From assembly GCF_964204645.1 (NCBI RefSeq), contig NW_027437459.1, positions 1 to 64,000 of the forward strand: 64,000 bases of DNA, read 5' to 3'. A program made the translations under genes and the position numbers. The notes under the pieces were generated by a model. That model worked only from the letters and a program-made list of their open reading frames with translations. It made no database searches and was not told the DNA's origin. The first letter of the stretch is position 1. Each line of letters opens with the position of its first letter. Positions 50,593 through 63,028 of the stretch are shown one piece after another. Source of the stretch: Tubulanus polymorphus (Eukaryota > Nemertea > Palaeonemertea > Tubulaniformes > Tubulanidae).

Positions 50593-52427
50593 AGATGATG
50601 AATTCTATCTTAATTGATGGGTTAGGGTGTACTGAACTGATTTCAAATAGATAGGTTGAAAGAATCAGAATTTTCTGGCTGCTTTTGGTTCTGAAGATGA
50701 TGGATTCAATCTGAAAAGATGTGTTATGGCGTATTGAACTGATTTCAAATAGATAGGTGGAAAGATTAAGAATTTTCTGGCTATTTATGCTCCTGAAGAT
50801 GATTGACTCGATCTGAAATGATAGGTTAGGTAGACTGAACTGATTTCGAGTAGATGGACTGAAAGATACAGATTTTTCTTGCAAAATAGGGTCCTAAAGA
50901 TGATGAGTTCTATCTTAATTGATGGGTTAGGGTGTACTGAACTGATTTCAAATAGATAGGTGGAAAGATTAAGAATTTTCTGGTTATTTATGCTCCTGAA
51001 GATGATGGACTCGATCTGAAATGATAGGTTAAGGTAAACTGAACTGATTTCGAGTAGATGGACTGAAAGATACAGATTTTTCTTGCAAAACAGGGTCCTA
51101 AAGATGATGAATTCTATCTTGATTGATGGGTTAAGGCGTATTGAACTGATTTCAAATAGATAGGTGGAAAGAATCAGGATTTTCAGGCTGCCTTTGGTTC
51201 TGAAGATGATGGACTCAATCTGAAAAGATGGGCTAATGCGTATTGAACTGATTTCAAATAGATAGGTGGAAAGATTAAGAATTTTCTGGCTATTTATGCT
51301 CCTGAAGATGATGGACTCGATCTGAAATGATAGGTTAAGGTAAACTGAACTGATTTCGAGTAGATGGACTGAAAGATACAAATTTTTCTTGCAAAATAGG
51401 GTCCAAAAGATGATGAATTCTATCTTAATTGATGGGTTAGGGTGTACTGAACTGATTTCAAATAGATAGGTTGAAAGAATCAGAATTTTCGGGCTGCTTT
51501 TGGTTCTGAAGATGATGGATTCAATCTGAAAAGATGTGTTAAGGCGTATTGAACTGATTTCAAATAGATAGGTGGAAAGATTAAGAATTTTCTGGCTATT
51601 TATGCTCCTGAAGATGATGGACTCGATCTGAAATGATAGGTTAAGGTAGACTGAACTGATTCTGAATAGATGGACTGAAAGATACAGATTTTTCTTGCAA
51701 AATAGGGTCCTAAAGATGATGAGTTCTATCTTAATTGATTGGTTAGGGTGTACTGAACTGATTTCAAATAGATAGGTGGAAAGATTAAGAATTTTCTGGC
51801 TATTTATGCTCCTGAAGATGATGGACTCGTTCTGAAATGATAGGTTAAGGTAAACTGAACTGATTTCGAGTAGATGGACTGAAAGATACAGATTTTTCTT
51901 GCAAAATAGGGTCCTAAAGATGATGAATTCTATCTTAATTGATGGGTTAGGGTGTACTGAACTGATTTCAAATAGATAGGTTGAAAGAATCAGAATTTTC
52001 TGGCTGCTTTTGGTTCTGAAGATGATGGATTCAATCTGAAAAGATGTGTTAAGGCGTATTGAACTGATTTAAAATAGATAGGTGGAAAGATTAAGAATTT
52101 TCTGGCTATTTATGCTCCTGAAGATGATGGACTCGATCTGAAATGATAGGTTAAGGTAAACTGAACTGATTTCGAGTAGATGGACTTAAAGATACAGATT
52201 TTTCTTGCAAAATAGGGTCCTAAAGATGATGAGTTCTATCTTAATTGATGGGTTAGGGTGTACTGAACTGATTTCAAATAGATAGGTTGAAAGATTAAGA
52301 ATTTTCTGGCTATTTATGCTCCTGAAGATGATGGACTCGATCTGAAATGATAGGTTAAGGTAAACTGAATTGATTTCGAGTAGATGGACTGAAAGATACA
52401 GATTTTTCTTGCAAAATAGGGTCCTAA
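50593..52427 (+). repeat. 1,835-bp heptad T2 D T* T2 D T2 D, copy 1
   Basis: T2(-1) D T* T2 D T2 D. Markers: TGTGTTATGGCG in the first T2, TATCTTGATTGATGG in T*, GGATTTTCAGGCTG in T*, GACTCGTTCTG in the fourth-unit D block, and GAATTGATTTCG in the last D. Tandem with the next copy; total equals 18x102-1. Confidence 0.92.
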
Positions 52428-54262
52428 AGATGATGAATTCTATCTTAATTGATGGGTTAGGGTGTACTGAACTGATTTCAAATAGATAGGTTGAAAGAAT
52501 CAGAATTTTCTGGCTGCTTTTGGTTCTGAAGATGATGGATTCAATCTGAAAAGATGTGTTATGGCGTATTGAACTGATTTCAAATAGATAGGTGGAAAGA
52601 TTAAGAATTTTCTGGCTATTTATGCTCCTGAAGATGATTGACTCGATCTGAAATGATAGGTTAGGTAGACTGAACTGATTTCGAGTAGATGGACTGAAAG
52701 ATACAGATTTTTCTTGCAAAATAGGGTCCTAAAGATGATGAGTTCTATCTTAATTGATGGGTTAGGGTGTACTGAACTGATTTCAAATAGATAGGTGGAA
52801 AGATTAAGAATTTTCTGGTTATTTATGCTCCTGAAGATGATGGACTCGATCTGAAATGATAGGTTAAGGTAAACTGAACTGATTTCGAGTAGATGGACTG
52901 AAAGATACAGATTTTTCTTGCAAAACAGGGTCCTAAAGATGATGAATTCTATCTTGATTGATGGGTTAAGGCGTATTGAACTGATTTCAAATAGATAGGT
53001 GGAAAGAATCAGGATTTTCAGGCTGCCTTTGGTTCTGAAGATGATGGACTCAATCTGAAAAGATGGGCTAATGCGTATTGAACTGATTTCAAATAGATAG
53101 GTGGAAAGATTAAGAATTTTCTGGCTATTTATGCTCCTGAAGATGATGGACTCGATCTGAAATGATAGGTTAAGGTAAACTGAACTGATTTCGAGTAGAT
53201 GGACTGAAAGATACAAATTTTTCTTGCAAAATAGGGTCCAAAAGATGATGAATTCTATCTTAATTGATGGGTTAGGGTGTACTGAACTGATTTCAAATAG
53301 ATAGGTTGAAAGAATCAGAATTTTCGGGCTGCTTTTGGTTCTGAAGATGATGGATTCAATCTGAAAAGATGTGTTAAGGCGTATTGAACTGATTTCAAAT
53401 AGATAGGTGGAAAGATTAAGAATTTTCTGGCTATTTATGCTCCTGAAGATGATGGACTCGATCTGAAATGATAGGTTAAGGTAGACTGAACTGATTCTGA
53501 ATAGATGGACTGAAAGATACAGATTTTTCTTGCAAAATAGGGTCCTAAAGATGATGAGTTCTATCTTAATTGATTGGTTAGGGTGTACTGAACTGATTTC
53601 AAATAGATAGGTGGAAAGATTAAGAATTTTCTGGCTATTTATGCTCCTGAAGATGATGGACTCGTTCTGAAATGATAGGTTAAGGTAAACTGAACTGATT
53701 TCGTGTAGATGGACTGAAAGATACAGATTTTTCTTGCAAAATAGGGTCCTAAAGATGATGAATTCTATCTTAATTGATGGGTTAGGGTGTACTGAACTGA
53801 TTTCAAATAGATAGGTTGAAAGAATCAGAATTTTCTGGCTGCTTTTGGTTCTGAAGATGATGGATTCAATCTGAAAAGATGTGTTAAGGCGTATTGAACT
53901 GATTTAAAATAGATAGGTGGAAAGATTAAGAATTTTCTGGCTATTTATGCTCCTGAAGATGATGGACTCGATCTGAAATGATAGGTTAAGGTAAACTGAA
54001 CTGATTTCGAGTAGATGGACTTAAAGATACAGATTTTTCTTGCAAAATAGGGTCCTAAAGATGATGAGTTCTATCTTAATTGATGGGTTAGGGTGTACTG
54101 AACTGATTTCAAATAGATAGGTTGAAAGATTAAGAATTTTCTGGCTATTTATGCTCCTGAAGATGATGGACTCGATCTGAAATGATAGGTTAAGGTAAAC
54201 TGAATTGATTTCGAGTAGATGGACTGAAAGATACAGATTTTTCTTGCAAAATAGGGTCCTAA
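52428..54262 (+). repeat. 1,835-bp heptad, copy 2
   Basis: Same unit order and the same markers as the preceding heptad, including the -1 C monomer. A private variant, TTTCGTGTAG near 53,700, separates it from copy 1 (TTTCGAGTAG). Confidence 0.92.
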
Positions 54263-55078
54263 AGATGATGAATTCTATCTTAATTGATGGGTTAGGGTGT
54301 ACTGAACTGATTTCAAATAGATAGGTTGAAAGAATCAGAATTTTCTGGCTGCTTTTGGTTCTGAAGATGATGGATTCAATCTGAAAAGATGTGTTAAGGC
54401 GTATTGAACTGATTTAAAATAGATAGGTGGAAAGATTAAGAATTTTCTGGCTATTTATGCTCCTGAAGATGATGGACTCGATCTGAAATGATAGGTTAAG
54501 GTAAACTGAACGGATTTCGAGTAGATGGACTTAAAGATACAGATTTTTCTTGCAAAATAGTGTCCTAAAGATGATGAGTTCTATCTTAATTGATGGGTTA
54601 GGGTGTACTGAACTGATTTCAAATAGATAGGTTGAAAGATTAAGAATTTTCTGGCTATTTATGCTCCTGAAGATGATGGACTCGATCTGAAATGATAGGT
54701 TAAGGTAAACTGAACTGATTTCGAGCAGATGGACTGAAAGATACAGATTTTTCTTGCAAAATAGGGTCCTAAAGATGATGAATTCTATCTTAATTTATGG
54801 GTTAGGGTGAACTGAACTGATTTCAAATAGATAGGTGGAAAGAATCAGAATTTTCTGGCTGCCTTTGGTTCTGAAGATGATGGACTCAATCTGAAAAGAT
54901 GGGCTAAGGCGTATTGAACTGATTTCAAATAGATAGGTGGAAAGATTAAGAATTGTCTGGCTATTTATGCTCCTGAAGATGATGGACTCGATCTGAAATG
55001 ATAGGTTAAGGTAAACTGAACTGATTTCGAGTAGATGGACTGAAAGATACAAATTTTTCTTGCAAAATAGGGTCCTAA
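54263..55078 (+). repeat. Linker units T2 D T1
   Basis: T2 (54,263) with GAACGGATTTCGAG, GACTTAAAG and a private ATAGTGTCC near 54,557; D (54,569); T1 (54,773) with ATTTATGGG and AATTGTCTGG. The same trio, without the ATAGTGTCC change, closes the next repeat at 62,213-63,028. Confidence 0.9.
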
Positions 55079-55890
55079 AGATGATGAATTCTATCTTAAT
55101 TGATGGGTTAGGGTGTACTGAACTGATTTCAAATAGATAGGTTGAAAGAATCAGAATTTTCTGGCTGCTTTTGGTTCTGAAGATGATGGATTCAATCTGA
55201 AAAGATGTGTTAAGGCGTATTGAACTGATTTAAAATAGATAGGTGGAAAGATTAAGAATTTTCTGGCTATTTATGCTCCTGAAGATGATGGACTCGATCT
55301 GAAATGATAGGTTAAGGTAAACTGAACTGATTTCGAGTAGATGGACTGAAAGATACAGATTTTTTCTTGCAAAATAGGGTCCTAAAGATGATGAGTTCTA
55401 TCTTAATTGATGGGTTAGGGTGTACTGAACTGATTTCAAATAGATAGGTTGAAAGATTAAGAATTTTCTGGCTATTTATGCTCCTGAAGATGATGGACTC
55501 GATCTGAAATGATAGGTTAAGGTAAACTGATTTCGAGCAGATGGACTGAAAGATACAGATCTTTCTTGCAAAATAGGGTCCTAAAGATGATGAATTCTAT
55601 CTTAATTGATGGGTTAGGGTGAACTGAACTGATTTCAAATAGATAGGTGGAAAGAATCAGAATTTTCTGGCTGCCTTTGGTTCTGAAGATGATGGACTCA
55701 ATCTGAAAAGATGGGCTAAGGCGTATTGAACTGATTTCAAATAGATAGGTGGAAAGATTAAGAATTTTCTGGCTATTTATGCTCCTGAGGATGATGCACT
55801 CGATCTGAAAGGATAGGTTAAGGTAGACTGAACTGATTTCGAGTAGATGGACTGAAAGATACAGATTTTTCTTGCAAAATAGGGTCCTAA

Positions 55891-57012
55891 AGATGATGAA
55901 TTCTATCTTAATTGATGGGTAAGGGTGTACTGAACTGATTTCAAATAGATAGGTTGAAAGAATCAGAATTTTCTGGCTGCTTTTGGTTCTGAAGATGATG
56001 GATTCAATCTGAAAAGATGTGTTAAGGCGCATTGAACTGATTTCAAATAGATAGGTGGAAAGATTAAGAATTTTCTGGCTATTTATGCTCCTGAAGATGA
56101 TGGACTCGATCTGAAATGATAGGTTAAGGTAAACTGAACTGATTTCGAGTAGATGGACTGAAAGATACAGATTTTTCTTGCAAAATAGGGTCCTAAAGAT
56201 GATGAATTCTATCTTAATTGATGGGTTAGGGTGTACTGAACTGATTTCAAATAGATAGGTGGAAAGATTAAGAATTTTCTGGCTATTTATGCTCCTGAAG
56301 ATGATGGACTCGATCTGAAATGATAGGTTAAGGTAAACTGAACTGATTTCGAGCAGATGGACTGAAAGATACAGATTTTTCTTGCAAAATAGGGTCCTAA
56401 GGATGATGAATTCTATCTTAATTGATGGGTTAGGGTGAACTGAACTGATTTCAAATAGATAGGTGGAAAGAATCAGAATTTTCTGGCTGCCTTTGGTTCT
56501 GAAGATGATGGACTCAATCTGAAAAGATGGGCTAAGGCGTATTGAACTGATTTCAAATAGATAGGTGGAAAGATTAAGAATTTTCTGGCTATTTATGCTC
56601 CTGAAGATGATGGACTCGATCTGAAATGATAGGTTAAGGTAAACTGAACTGATTTCGAGCAGATGGACTGAAAGATACAGATTTTTGTTGCAAAATAGGG
56701 TCCTAAAGATGATGAATTCTATCTTAATTGATGGGTTAGGGTGAACTGAACTGATTTCAAATAGATAGGTGGAAAGAATCAGAATTTTCTGGCTGCCTTT
56801 GGTTCTGAAGATGATGGACTCAATCTGAAAAGATGGGCTAAGGCGTATTGAACTGATTTCAAATAGATAGGTGTAAAGATTAAGAATTTTCTGGCTATTT
56901 ATGCTCCTGAAGATGATGGACTCGATCTGAAATGATAGGTTAAGGTAAACTGAACTGATTTCGAGTAGATGGACTGAAAGATACAGATTTTTCTTGCAAA
57001 ATAGGGTCCTAA
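55891..57012 (+). repeat. 1,122-bp tetrad T2 D T1 T1, copy 1
   Basis: T2 with GGGTAAGGG and GGCGCAT, D, T1 opening with GGATGATG and having TTTTGTTGC, T1 with GGTGTAAAG. The length is exactly 11 monomers. The same four units with the same markers follow immediately. Confidence 0.92.
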
Positions 57013-58134
57013 AGATGATGAATTCTATCTTAATTGATGGGTAAGGGTGTACTGAACTGATTTCAAATAGATAGGTTGAAAGAATCAGAATTTTCTGGCT
57101 GCTTTTGGTTCTGAAGATGATGGATTCAATCTGAAAAGATGTGTTAAGGCGCATTGAACTGATTTCAAATAGATAGGTGGAAAGATTAAGAATTTTCTGG
57201 CTATTTATGCTCCTGAAGATGATGGACTCGATCTGAAATGATAGGTTAAGGTAAACTGAACTGATTTCGAGTAGATGGACTGAAAGATACAGATTTTTCT
57301 TGCAAAATAGGGTCCTAAAGATGATGAATTCTATCTTAATTGATGGGTTAGGGTGTACTGAACTGATTTCAAATAGATAGGTGGAAAGATTAAGAATTTT
57401 CTGGCTATTTATGCTCCTGAAGATGATGGACTCGATCTGAAATGATAGGTTAAGGTAAACTGAACTGATTTCGAGCAGATGGACTGAAAGATACAGATTT
57501 TTCTTGCAAAATAGGGTCCTAAGGATGATGAATTCTATCTTAATTGATGGGTTAGGGTGAACTGAACTGATTTCAAATAGATAGGTGGAAAGAATCAGAA
57601 TTTTCTGGCTGCCTTTGGTTCTGAAGATGATGGACTCAATCTGAAAAGATGGGCTAAGGCGTATTGAACTGATTTCAAATAGATAGGTGGAAAGATTAAG
57701 AATTTTCTGGCTATTTATGCTCCTGAAGATGATGGACTCGATCTGAAATGATAGGTTAAGGTAAACTGAACTGATTTCGAGCAGATGGACTGAAAGATAC
57801 AGATTTTTGTTGCAAAATAGGGTCCTAAAGATGATGAATTCTATCTTAATTGATGGGTTAGGGTGAACTGAACTGATTTCAAATAGATAGGTGGAAAGAA
57901 TCAGAATTTTCTGGCTGCCTTTGGTTCTGAAGATGATGGACTCAATCTGAAAAGATGGGCTAAGGCGTATTGAACTGATTTCAAATAGATAGGTGTAAAG
58001 ATTAAGAATTTTCTGGCTATTTATGCTCCTGAAGATGATGGACTCGATCTGAAATGATAGGTTAAGGTAAACTGAACTGATTTCGAGTAGATGGACTGAA
58101 AGATACAGATTTTTCTTGCAAAATAGGGTCCTAA
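57013..58134 (+). repeat. 1,122-bp tetrad T2 D T1 T1, copy 2
   Basis: Exact 1,122-bp spacing of the GGGTAAGGG, GGCGCAT, GGATGATG, TTTTGTTGC and GGTGTAAAG markers from the first copy. The upstream flanks differ (GAAAGGATAGGTTAAGGTAG against GAAATGATAGGTTAAGGTAA), which fixes the duplication edge near 55,85x / 56,97x. Confidence 0.9.
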
Positions 58135-58542
58135 AGATGATGAATTCTATCTTAATTGATGGGTTAGGGTGTACTGAACTGATTTCAAATAGATAGGTGG
58201 AAAGATTAAGAATTTTCTGGCTATTTATGCTCCTGAAGATGATGGACTCGATCTGAAATGATAGGTTAAGGTTGACTGAACTGATTCTGAATAGATGGAC
58301 TGAAAGATACAGATTTTTCTTGCAAAATAGGGTCCTAAAGATGATGAGTTCTATCTTAATTGATTGGTTAGGGTGTACTGAACTGATTTCAAATAGATAG
58401 GTGGAAAGATTAAGAATTTTCTGTCTATTTATGCTCCTGAAGATGATGGACTCGATCTGAAATGATAGGTTAAGGTAAACTGAACTGATTTCGAGTAGAT
58501 GGACTGAAAGATACAGATTTTTCTTGCAAAATAGGGTCCTAA

Positions 58543-60377
58543 AGATGATGAATTCTATCTTAATTGATGGGTTAGGGTGTACTGAACTGATTTCAAATAG
58601 ATAGGTTGAAAGAATCAGAATTTTCTGGCTGCTTTTGGTTCTGAAGATGATGGATTCAATCTGAAAAGATGTGTTATGGCGTATTGAACTGATTTCAAAT
58701 AGATAGGTGGAAAGATTAAGAATTTTCTGGCTATTTATGCTCCTGAAGATGATTGACTCGATCTGAAATGATAGGTTAGGTAGACTGAACTGATTTCGAG
58801 TAGATGGACTGAAAGATACAGATTTTTCTTGCAAAATAGGGTCCTAAAGATGATGAGTTCTATCTTAATTGATGGGTTAGGGTGTACTGAACTGATTTCA
58901 AATAGATAGGTGGAAAGATTAAGAATTTTCTGGTTATTTATGCTCCTGAAGATGATGGACTCGATCTGAAATGATAGGTTAAGGTAAACTGAACTGATTT
59001 CGAGTAGATGGACTGAAAGATACAGATTTTTCTTGCAAAACAGGGTCCTAAAGATGATGAATTCTATCTTGATTGATGGGTTAAGGCGTATTGAACTGAT
59101 TTCAAATAGATAGGTGGAAAGAATCAGGATTTTCAGGCTGCCTTTGGTTCTGAAGATGATGGACTCAATCTGAAAAGATGGGCTAATGCGTATTGAACTG
59201 ATTTCAAATAGATAGGTGGAAAGATTAAGAATTTTCTGGCTATTTATGCTCCTGAAGATGATGGACTCGATCTGAAATGATAGGTTAAGGTAAACTGAAC
59301 TGATTTCGAGTAGATGGACTGAAAGATACAAATTTTTCTTGCAAAATAGGGTCCAAAAGATGATGAATTCTATCTTAATTGATGGGTTAGGGTGTACTGA
59401 ACTGATTTCAAATAGATAGGTTGAAAGAATCAGAATTTTCGGGCTGCTTTTGGTTCTGAAGATGATGGATTCAATCTGAAAAGATGTGTTAAGGCGTATT
59501 GAACTGATTTCAAATAGATAGGTGGAAAGATTAAGAATTTTCTGGCTATTTATGCTCCTGAAGATGATGGACTCGATCTGAAATGATAGGTTAAGGTAGA
59601 CTGAACTGATTCTGAATAGATGGACTGAAAGATACAGATTTTTCTTGCAAAATAGGGTCCTAAAGATGATGAGTTCTATCTTAATTGATTGGTTAGGGTG
59701 TACTGAACTGATTTCAAATAGATAGGTGGAAAGATTAAGAATTTTCTGGCTATTTATGCTCCTGAAGATGATGGACTCGTTCTGAAATGATAGGTTAAGG
59801 TAAACTGAACTGATTTCGAGTAGATGGACTGAAAGATACAGATTTTTCTTGCAAAATAGGGTCCTAAAGATGATGAATTCTATCTTAATTGATGGGTTAG
59901 GGTGTACTGAACTGATTTCAAATAGATAGGTTGAAAGAATCAGAATTTTCTGGCTGCTTTTGGTTCTGAAGATGATGGATTCAATCTGAAAAGATGTGTT
60001 AAGGCGTATTGAACTGATTTAAAATAGATAGGTGGAAAGATTAAGAATTTTCTGGCTATTTATGCTCCTGAAGATGATGGACTCGATCTGAAATGATAGG
60101 TTAAGGTAAACTGAACTGATTTCGAGTAGATGGACTTAAAGATACAGATTTTTCTTGCAAAATAGGGTCCTAAAGATGATGAGTTCTATCTTAATTGATG
60201 GGTTAGGGTGTACTGAACTGATTTCAAATAGATAGGTTGAAAGATTAAGAATTTTCTGGCTATTTATGCTCCTGAAGATGATGGACTCGATCTGAAATGA
60301 TAGGTTAAGGTAAACTGAATTGATTTCGAGTAGATGGACTGAAAGATACAGATTTTTCTTGCAAAATAGGGTCCTAA
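58543..60377 (+). repeat. 1,835-bp heptad, copy 3
   Basis: T2(-1) D T* T2 D T2 D, 7,950 bp downstream of 50,593-52,427 with the same markers. Confidence 0.92.
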
Positions 60378-62212
60378 AGATGATGAATTCTATCTTAATT
60401 GATGGGTTAGGGTGTACTGAACTGATTTCAAATAGATAGGTTGAAAGAATCAGAATTTTCTGGCTGCTTTTGGTTCTGAAGATGATGGATTCAATCTGAA
60501 AAGATGTGTTATGGCGTATTGAACTGATTTCAAATAGATAGGTGGAAAGATTAAGAATTTTCTGGCTATTTATGCTCCTGAAGATGATTGACTCGATCTG
60601 AAATGATAGGTTAGGTAGACTGAACTGATTTCGAGTAGATGGACTGAAAGATACAGATTTTTCTTGCAAAATAGGGTCCTAAAGATGATGAGTTCTATCT
60701 TAATTGATGGGTTAGGGTGTACTGAACTGATTTCAAATAGATAGGTGGAAAGATTAAGAATTTTCTGGTTATTTATGCTCCTGAAGATGATGGACTCGAT
60801 CTGAAATGATAGGTTAAGGTAAACTGAACTGATTTCGAGTAGATGGACTGAAAGATACAGATTTTTCTTGCAAAACAGGGTCCTAAAGATGATGAATTCT
60901 ATCTTGATTGATGGGTTAAGGCGTATTGAACTGATTTCAAATAGATAGGTGGAAAGAATCAGGATTTTCAGGCTGCCTTTGGTTCTGAAGATGATGGACT
61001 CAATCTGAAAAGATGGGCTAATGCGTATTGAACTGATTTCAAATAGATAGGTGGAAAGATTAAGAATTTTCTGGCTATTTATGCTCCTGAAGATGATGGA
61101 CTCGATCTGAAATGATAGGTTAAGGTAAACTGAACTGATTTCGAGTAGATGGACTGAAAGATACAAATTTTTCTTGCAAAATAGGGTCCAAAAGATGATG
61201 AATTCTATCTTAATTGATGGGTTAGGGTGTACTGAACTGATTTCAAATAGATAGGTTGAAAGAATCAGAATTTTCGGGCTGCTTTTGGTTCTGAAGATGA
61301 TGGATTCAATCTGAAAAGATGTGTTAAGGCGTATTGAACTGATTTCAAATAGATAGGTGGAAAGATTAAGAATTTTCTGGCTATTTATGCTCCTGAAGAT
61401 GATGGACTCGATCTGAAATGATAGGTTAAGGTAGACTGAACTGATTCTGAATAGATGGACTGAAAGATACAGATTTTTCTTGCAAAATAGGGTCCTAAAG
61501 ATGATGAGTTCTATCTTAATTGATTGGTTAGGGTGTACTGAACTGATTTCAAATAGATAGGTGGAAAGATTAAGAATTTTCTGGCTATTTATGCTCCTGA
61601 AGATGATGGACTCGTTCTGAAATGATAGGTTAAGGTAAACTGAACTGATTTCGAGTAGATGGACTGAAAGATACAGATTTTTCTTGCAAAATAGGGTCCT
61701 AAAGATGATGAATTCTATCTTAATTGATGGGTTAGGGTGTACTGAACTGATTTCAAATAGATAGGTTGAAAGAATCAGAATTTTCTGGCTGCTTTTGGTT
61801 CTGAAGATGATGGATTCAATCTGAAAAGATGTGTTAAGGCGTATTGAACTGATTTAAAATAGATAGGTGGAAAGATTAAGAATTTTCTGGCTATTTATGC
61901 TCCTGAAGATGATGGACTCGATCTGAAATGATAGGTTAAGGTAAACTGAACTGATTTCGAGTAGATGGACTTAAAGATACAGATTTTTCTTGCAAAATAG
62001 GGTCCTAAAGATGATGAGTTCTATCTTAATTGATGGGTTAGGGTGTACTGAACTGATTTCAAATAGATAGGTTGAAAGATTAAGAATTTTCTGGCTATTT
62101 ATGCTCCTGAAGATGATGGACTCGATCTGAAATGATAGGTTAAGGTAAACTGAATTGATTTCGAGTAGATGGACTGAAAGATACAGATTTTTCTTGCAAA
62201 ATAGGGTCCTAA
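60378..62212 (+). repeat. 1,835-bp heptad, copy 4
   Basis: T2(-1) D T* T2 D T2 D, 7,950 bp downstream of 52,428-54,262. It has TTTCGAGTAG near 61,650, not the TTTCGTGTAG private to copy 2. The copy-2 change therefore arose after the 7,950-bp duplication or was corrected here. Confidence 0.9.
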
Positions 62213-63028
62213 AGATGATGAATTCTATCTTAATTGATGGGTTAGGGTGTACTGAACTGATTTCAAATAGATAGGTTGAAAGAATCAGAATTTTCTGGCT
62301 GCTTTTGGTTCTGAAGATGATGGATTCAATCTGAAAAGATGTGTTAAGGCGTATTGAACTGATTTAAAATAGATAGGTGGAAAGATTAAGAATTTTCTGG
62401 CTATTTATGCTCCTGAAGATGATGGACTCGATCTGAAATGATAGGTTAAGGTAAACTGAACGGATTTCGAGTAGATGGACTTAAAGATACAGATTTTTCT
62501 TGCAAAATAGGGTCCTAAAGATGATGAGTTCTATCTTAATTGATGGGTTAGGGTGTACTGAACTGATTTCAAATAGATAGGTTGAAAGATTAAGAATTTT
62601 CTGGCTATTTATGCTCCTGAAGATGATGGACTCGATCTGAAATGATAGGTTAAGGTAAACTGAACTGATTTCGAGCAGATGGACTGAAAGATACAGATTT
62701 TTCTTGCAAAATAGGGTCCTAAAGATGATGAATTCTATCTTAATTTATGGGTTAGGGTGAACTGAACTGATTTCAAATAGATAGGTGGAAAGAATCAGAA
62801 TTTTCTGGCTGCCTTTGGTTCTGAAGATGATGGACTCAATCTGAAAAGATGGGCTAAGGCGTATTGAACTGATTTCAAATAGATAGGTGGAAAGATTAAG
62901 AATTGTCTGGCTATTTATGCTCCTGAAGATGATGGACTCGATCTGAAATGATAGGTTAAGGTAAACTGAACTGATTTCGAGTAGATGGACTGAAAGATAC
63001 AAATTTTTCTTGCAAAATAGGGTCCTAA

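Larger units (their letters stand above)
48042..55078 (+). repeat. 7-8-kb higher-order repeat, copy 1 (7,037 bp)
   Basis: Unit order: T2(+1) D T1 T2 D T1 T1 D D D, then [T2(-1) D T* T2 D T2 D] twice, then T2 D T1. The bracketed heptad is 1,835 bp. The block is followed directly by a second copy starting at 55,079, and a third starts at 63,029. It overlaps the second 3,572-bp repeat because the two repeat schemes share this end. Confidence 0.9.
55079..63028 (+). repeat. 7-8-kb higher-order repeat, copy 2 (7,950 bp)
   Basis: Unit order: T2(+1) D(-5) T1 [T2 D T1 T1] twice, D D, then [T2(-1) D T* T2 D T2 D] twice, then T2 D T1. Compared with copy 1 it gained 1,122 bp (the doubled tetrad), lost one 204-bp D, and lost 5 bp: 7,037+1,122-204-5 = 7,950, exactly as observed. 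Confidence 0.92.

Noticed and set aside
55517-58834. Minus-strand open frame of 1,105 codons, and 869 codons at 48,275-50,884, with about 40 shorter relatives
   Set aside because: They are translations of the satellite. The frame is open only because 102 bp is 34 codons and the three monomers lack stops in it. Most starts are TTG (for example the complement of GATACAA or TTGCAA), ends coincide with 1-bp indels, and codon changes between monomers look neutral. No domain is recognisable.
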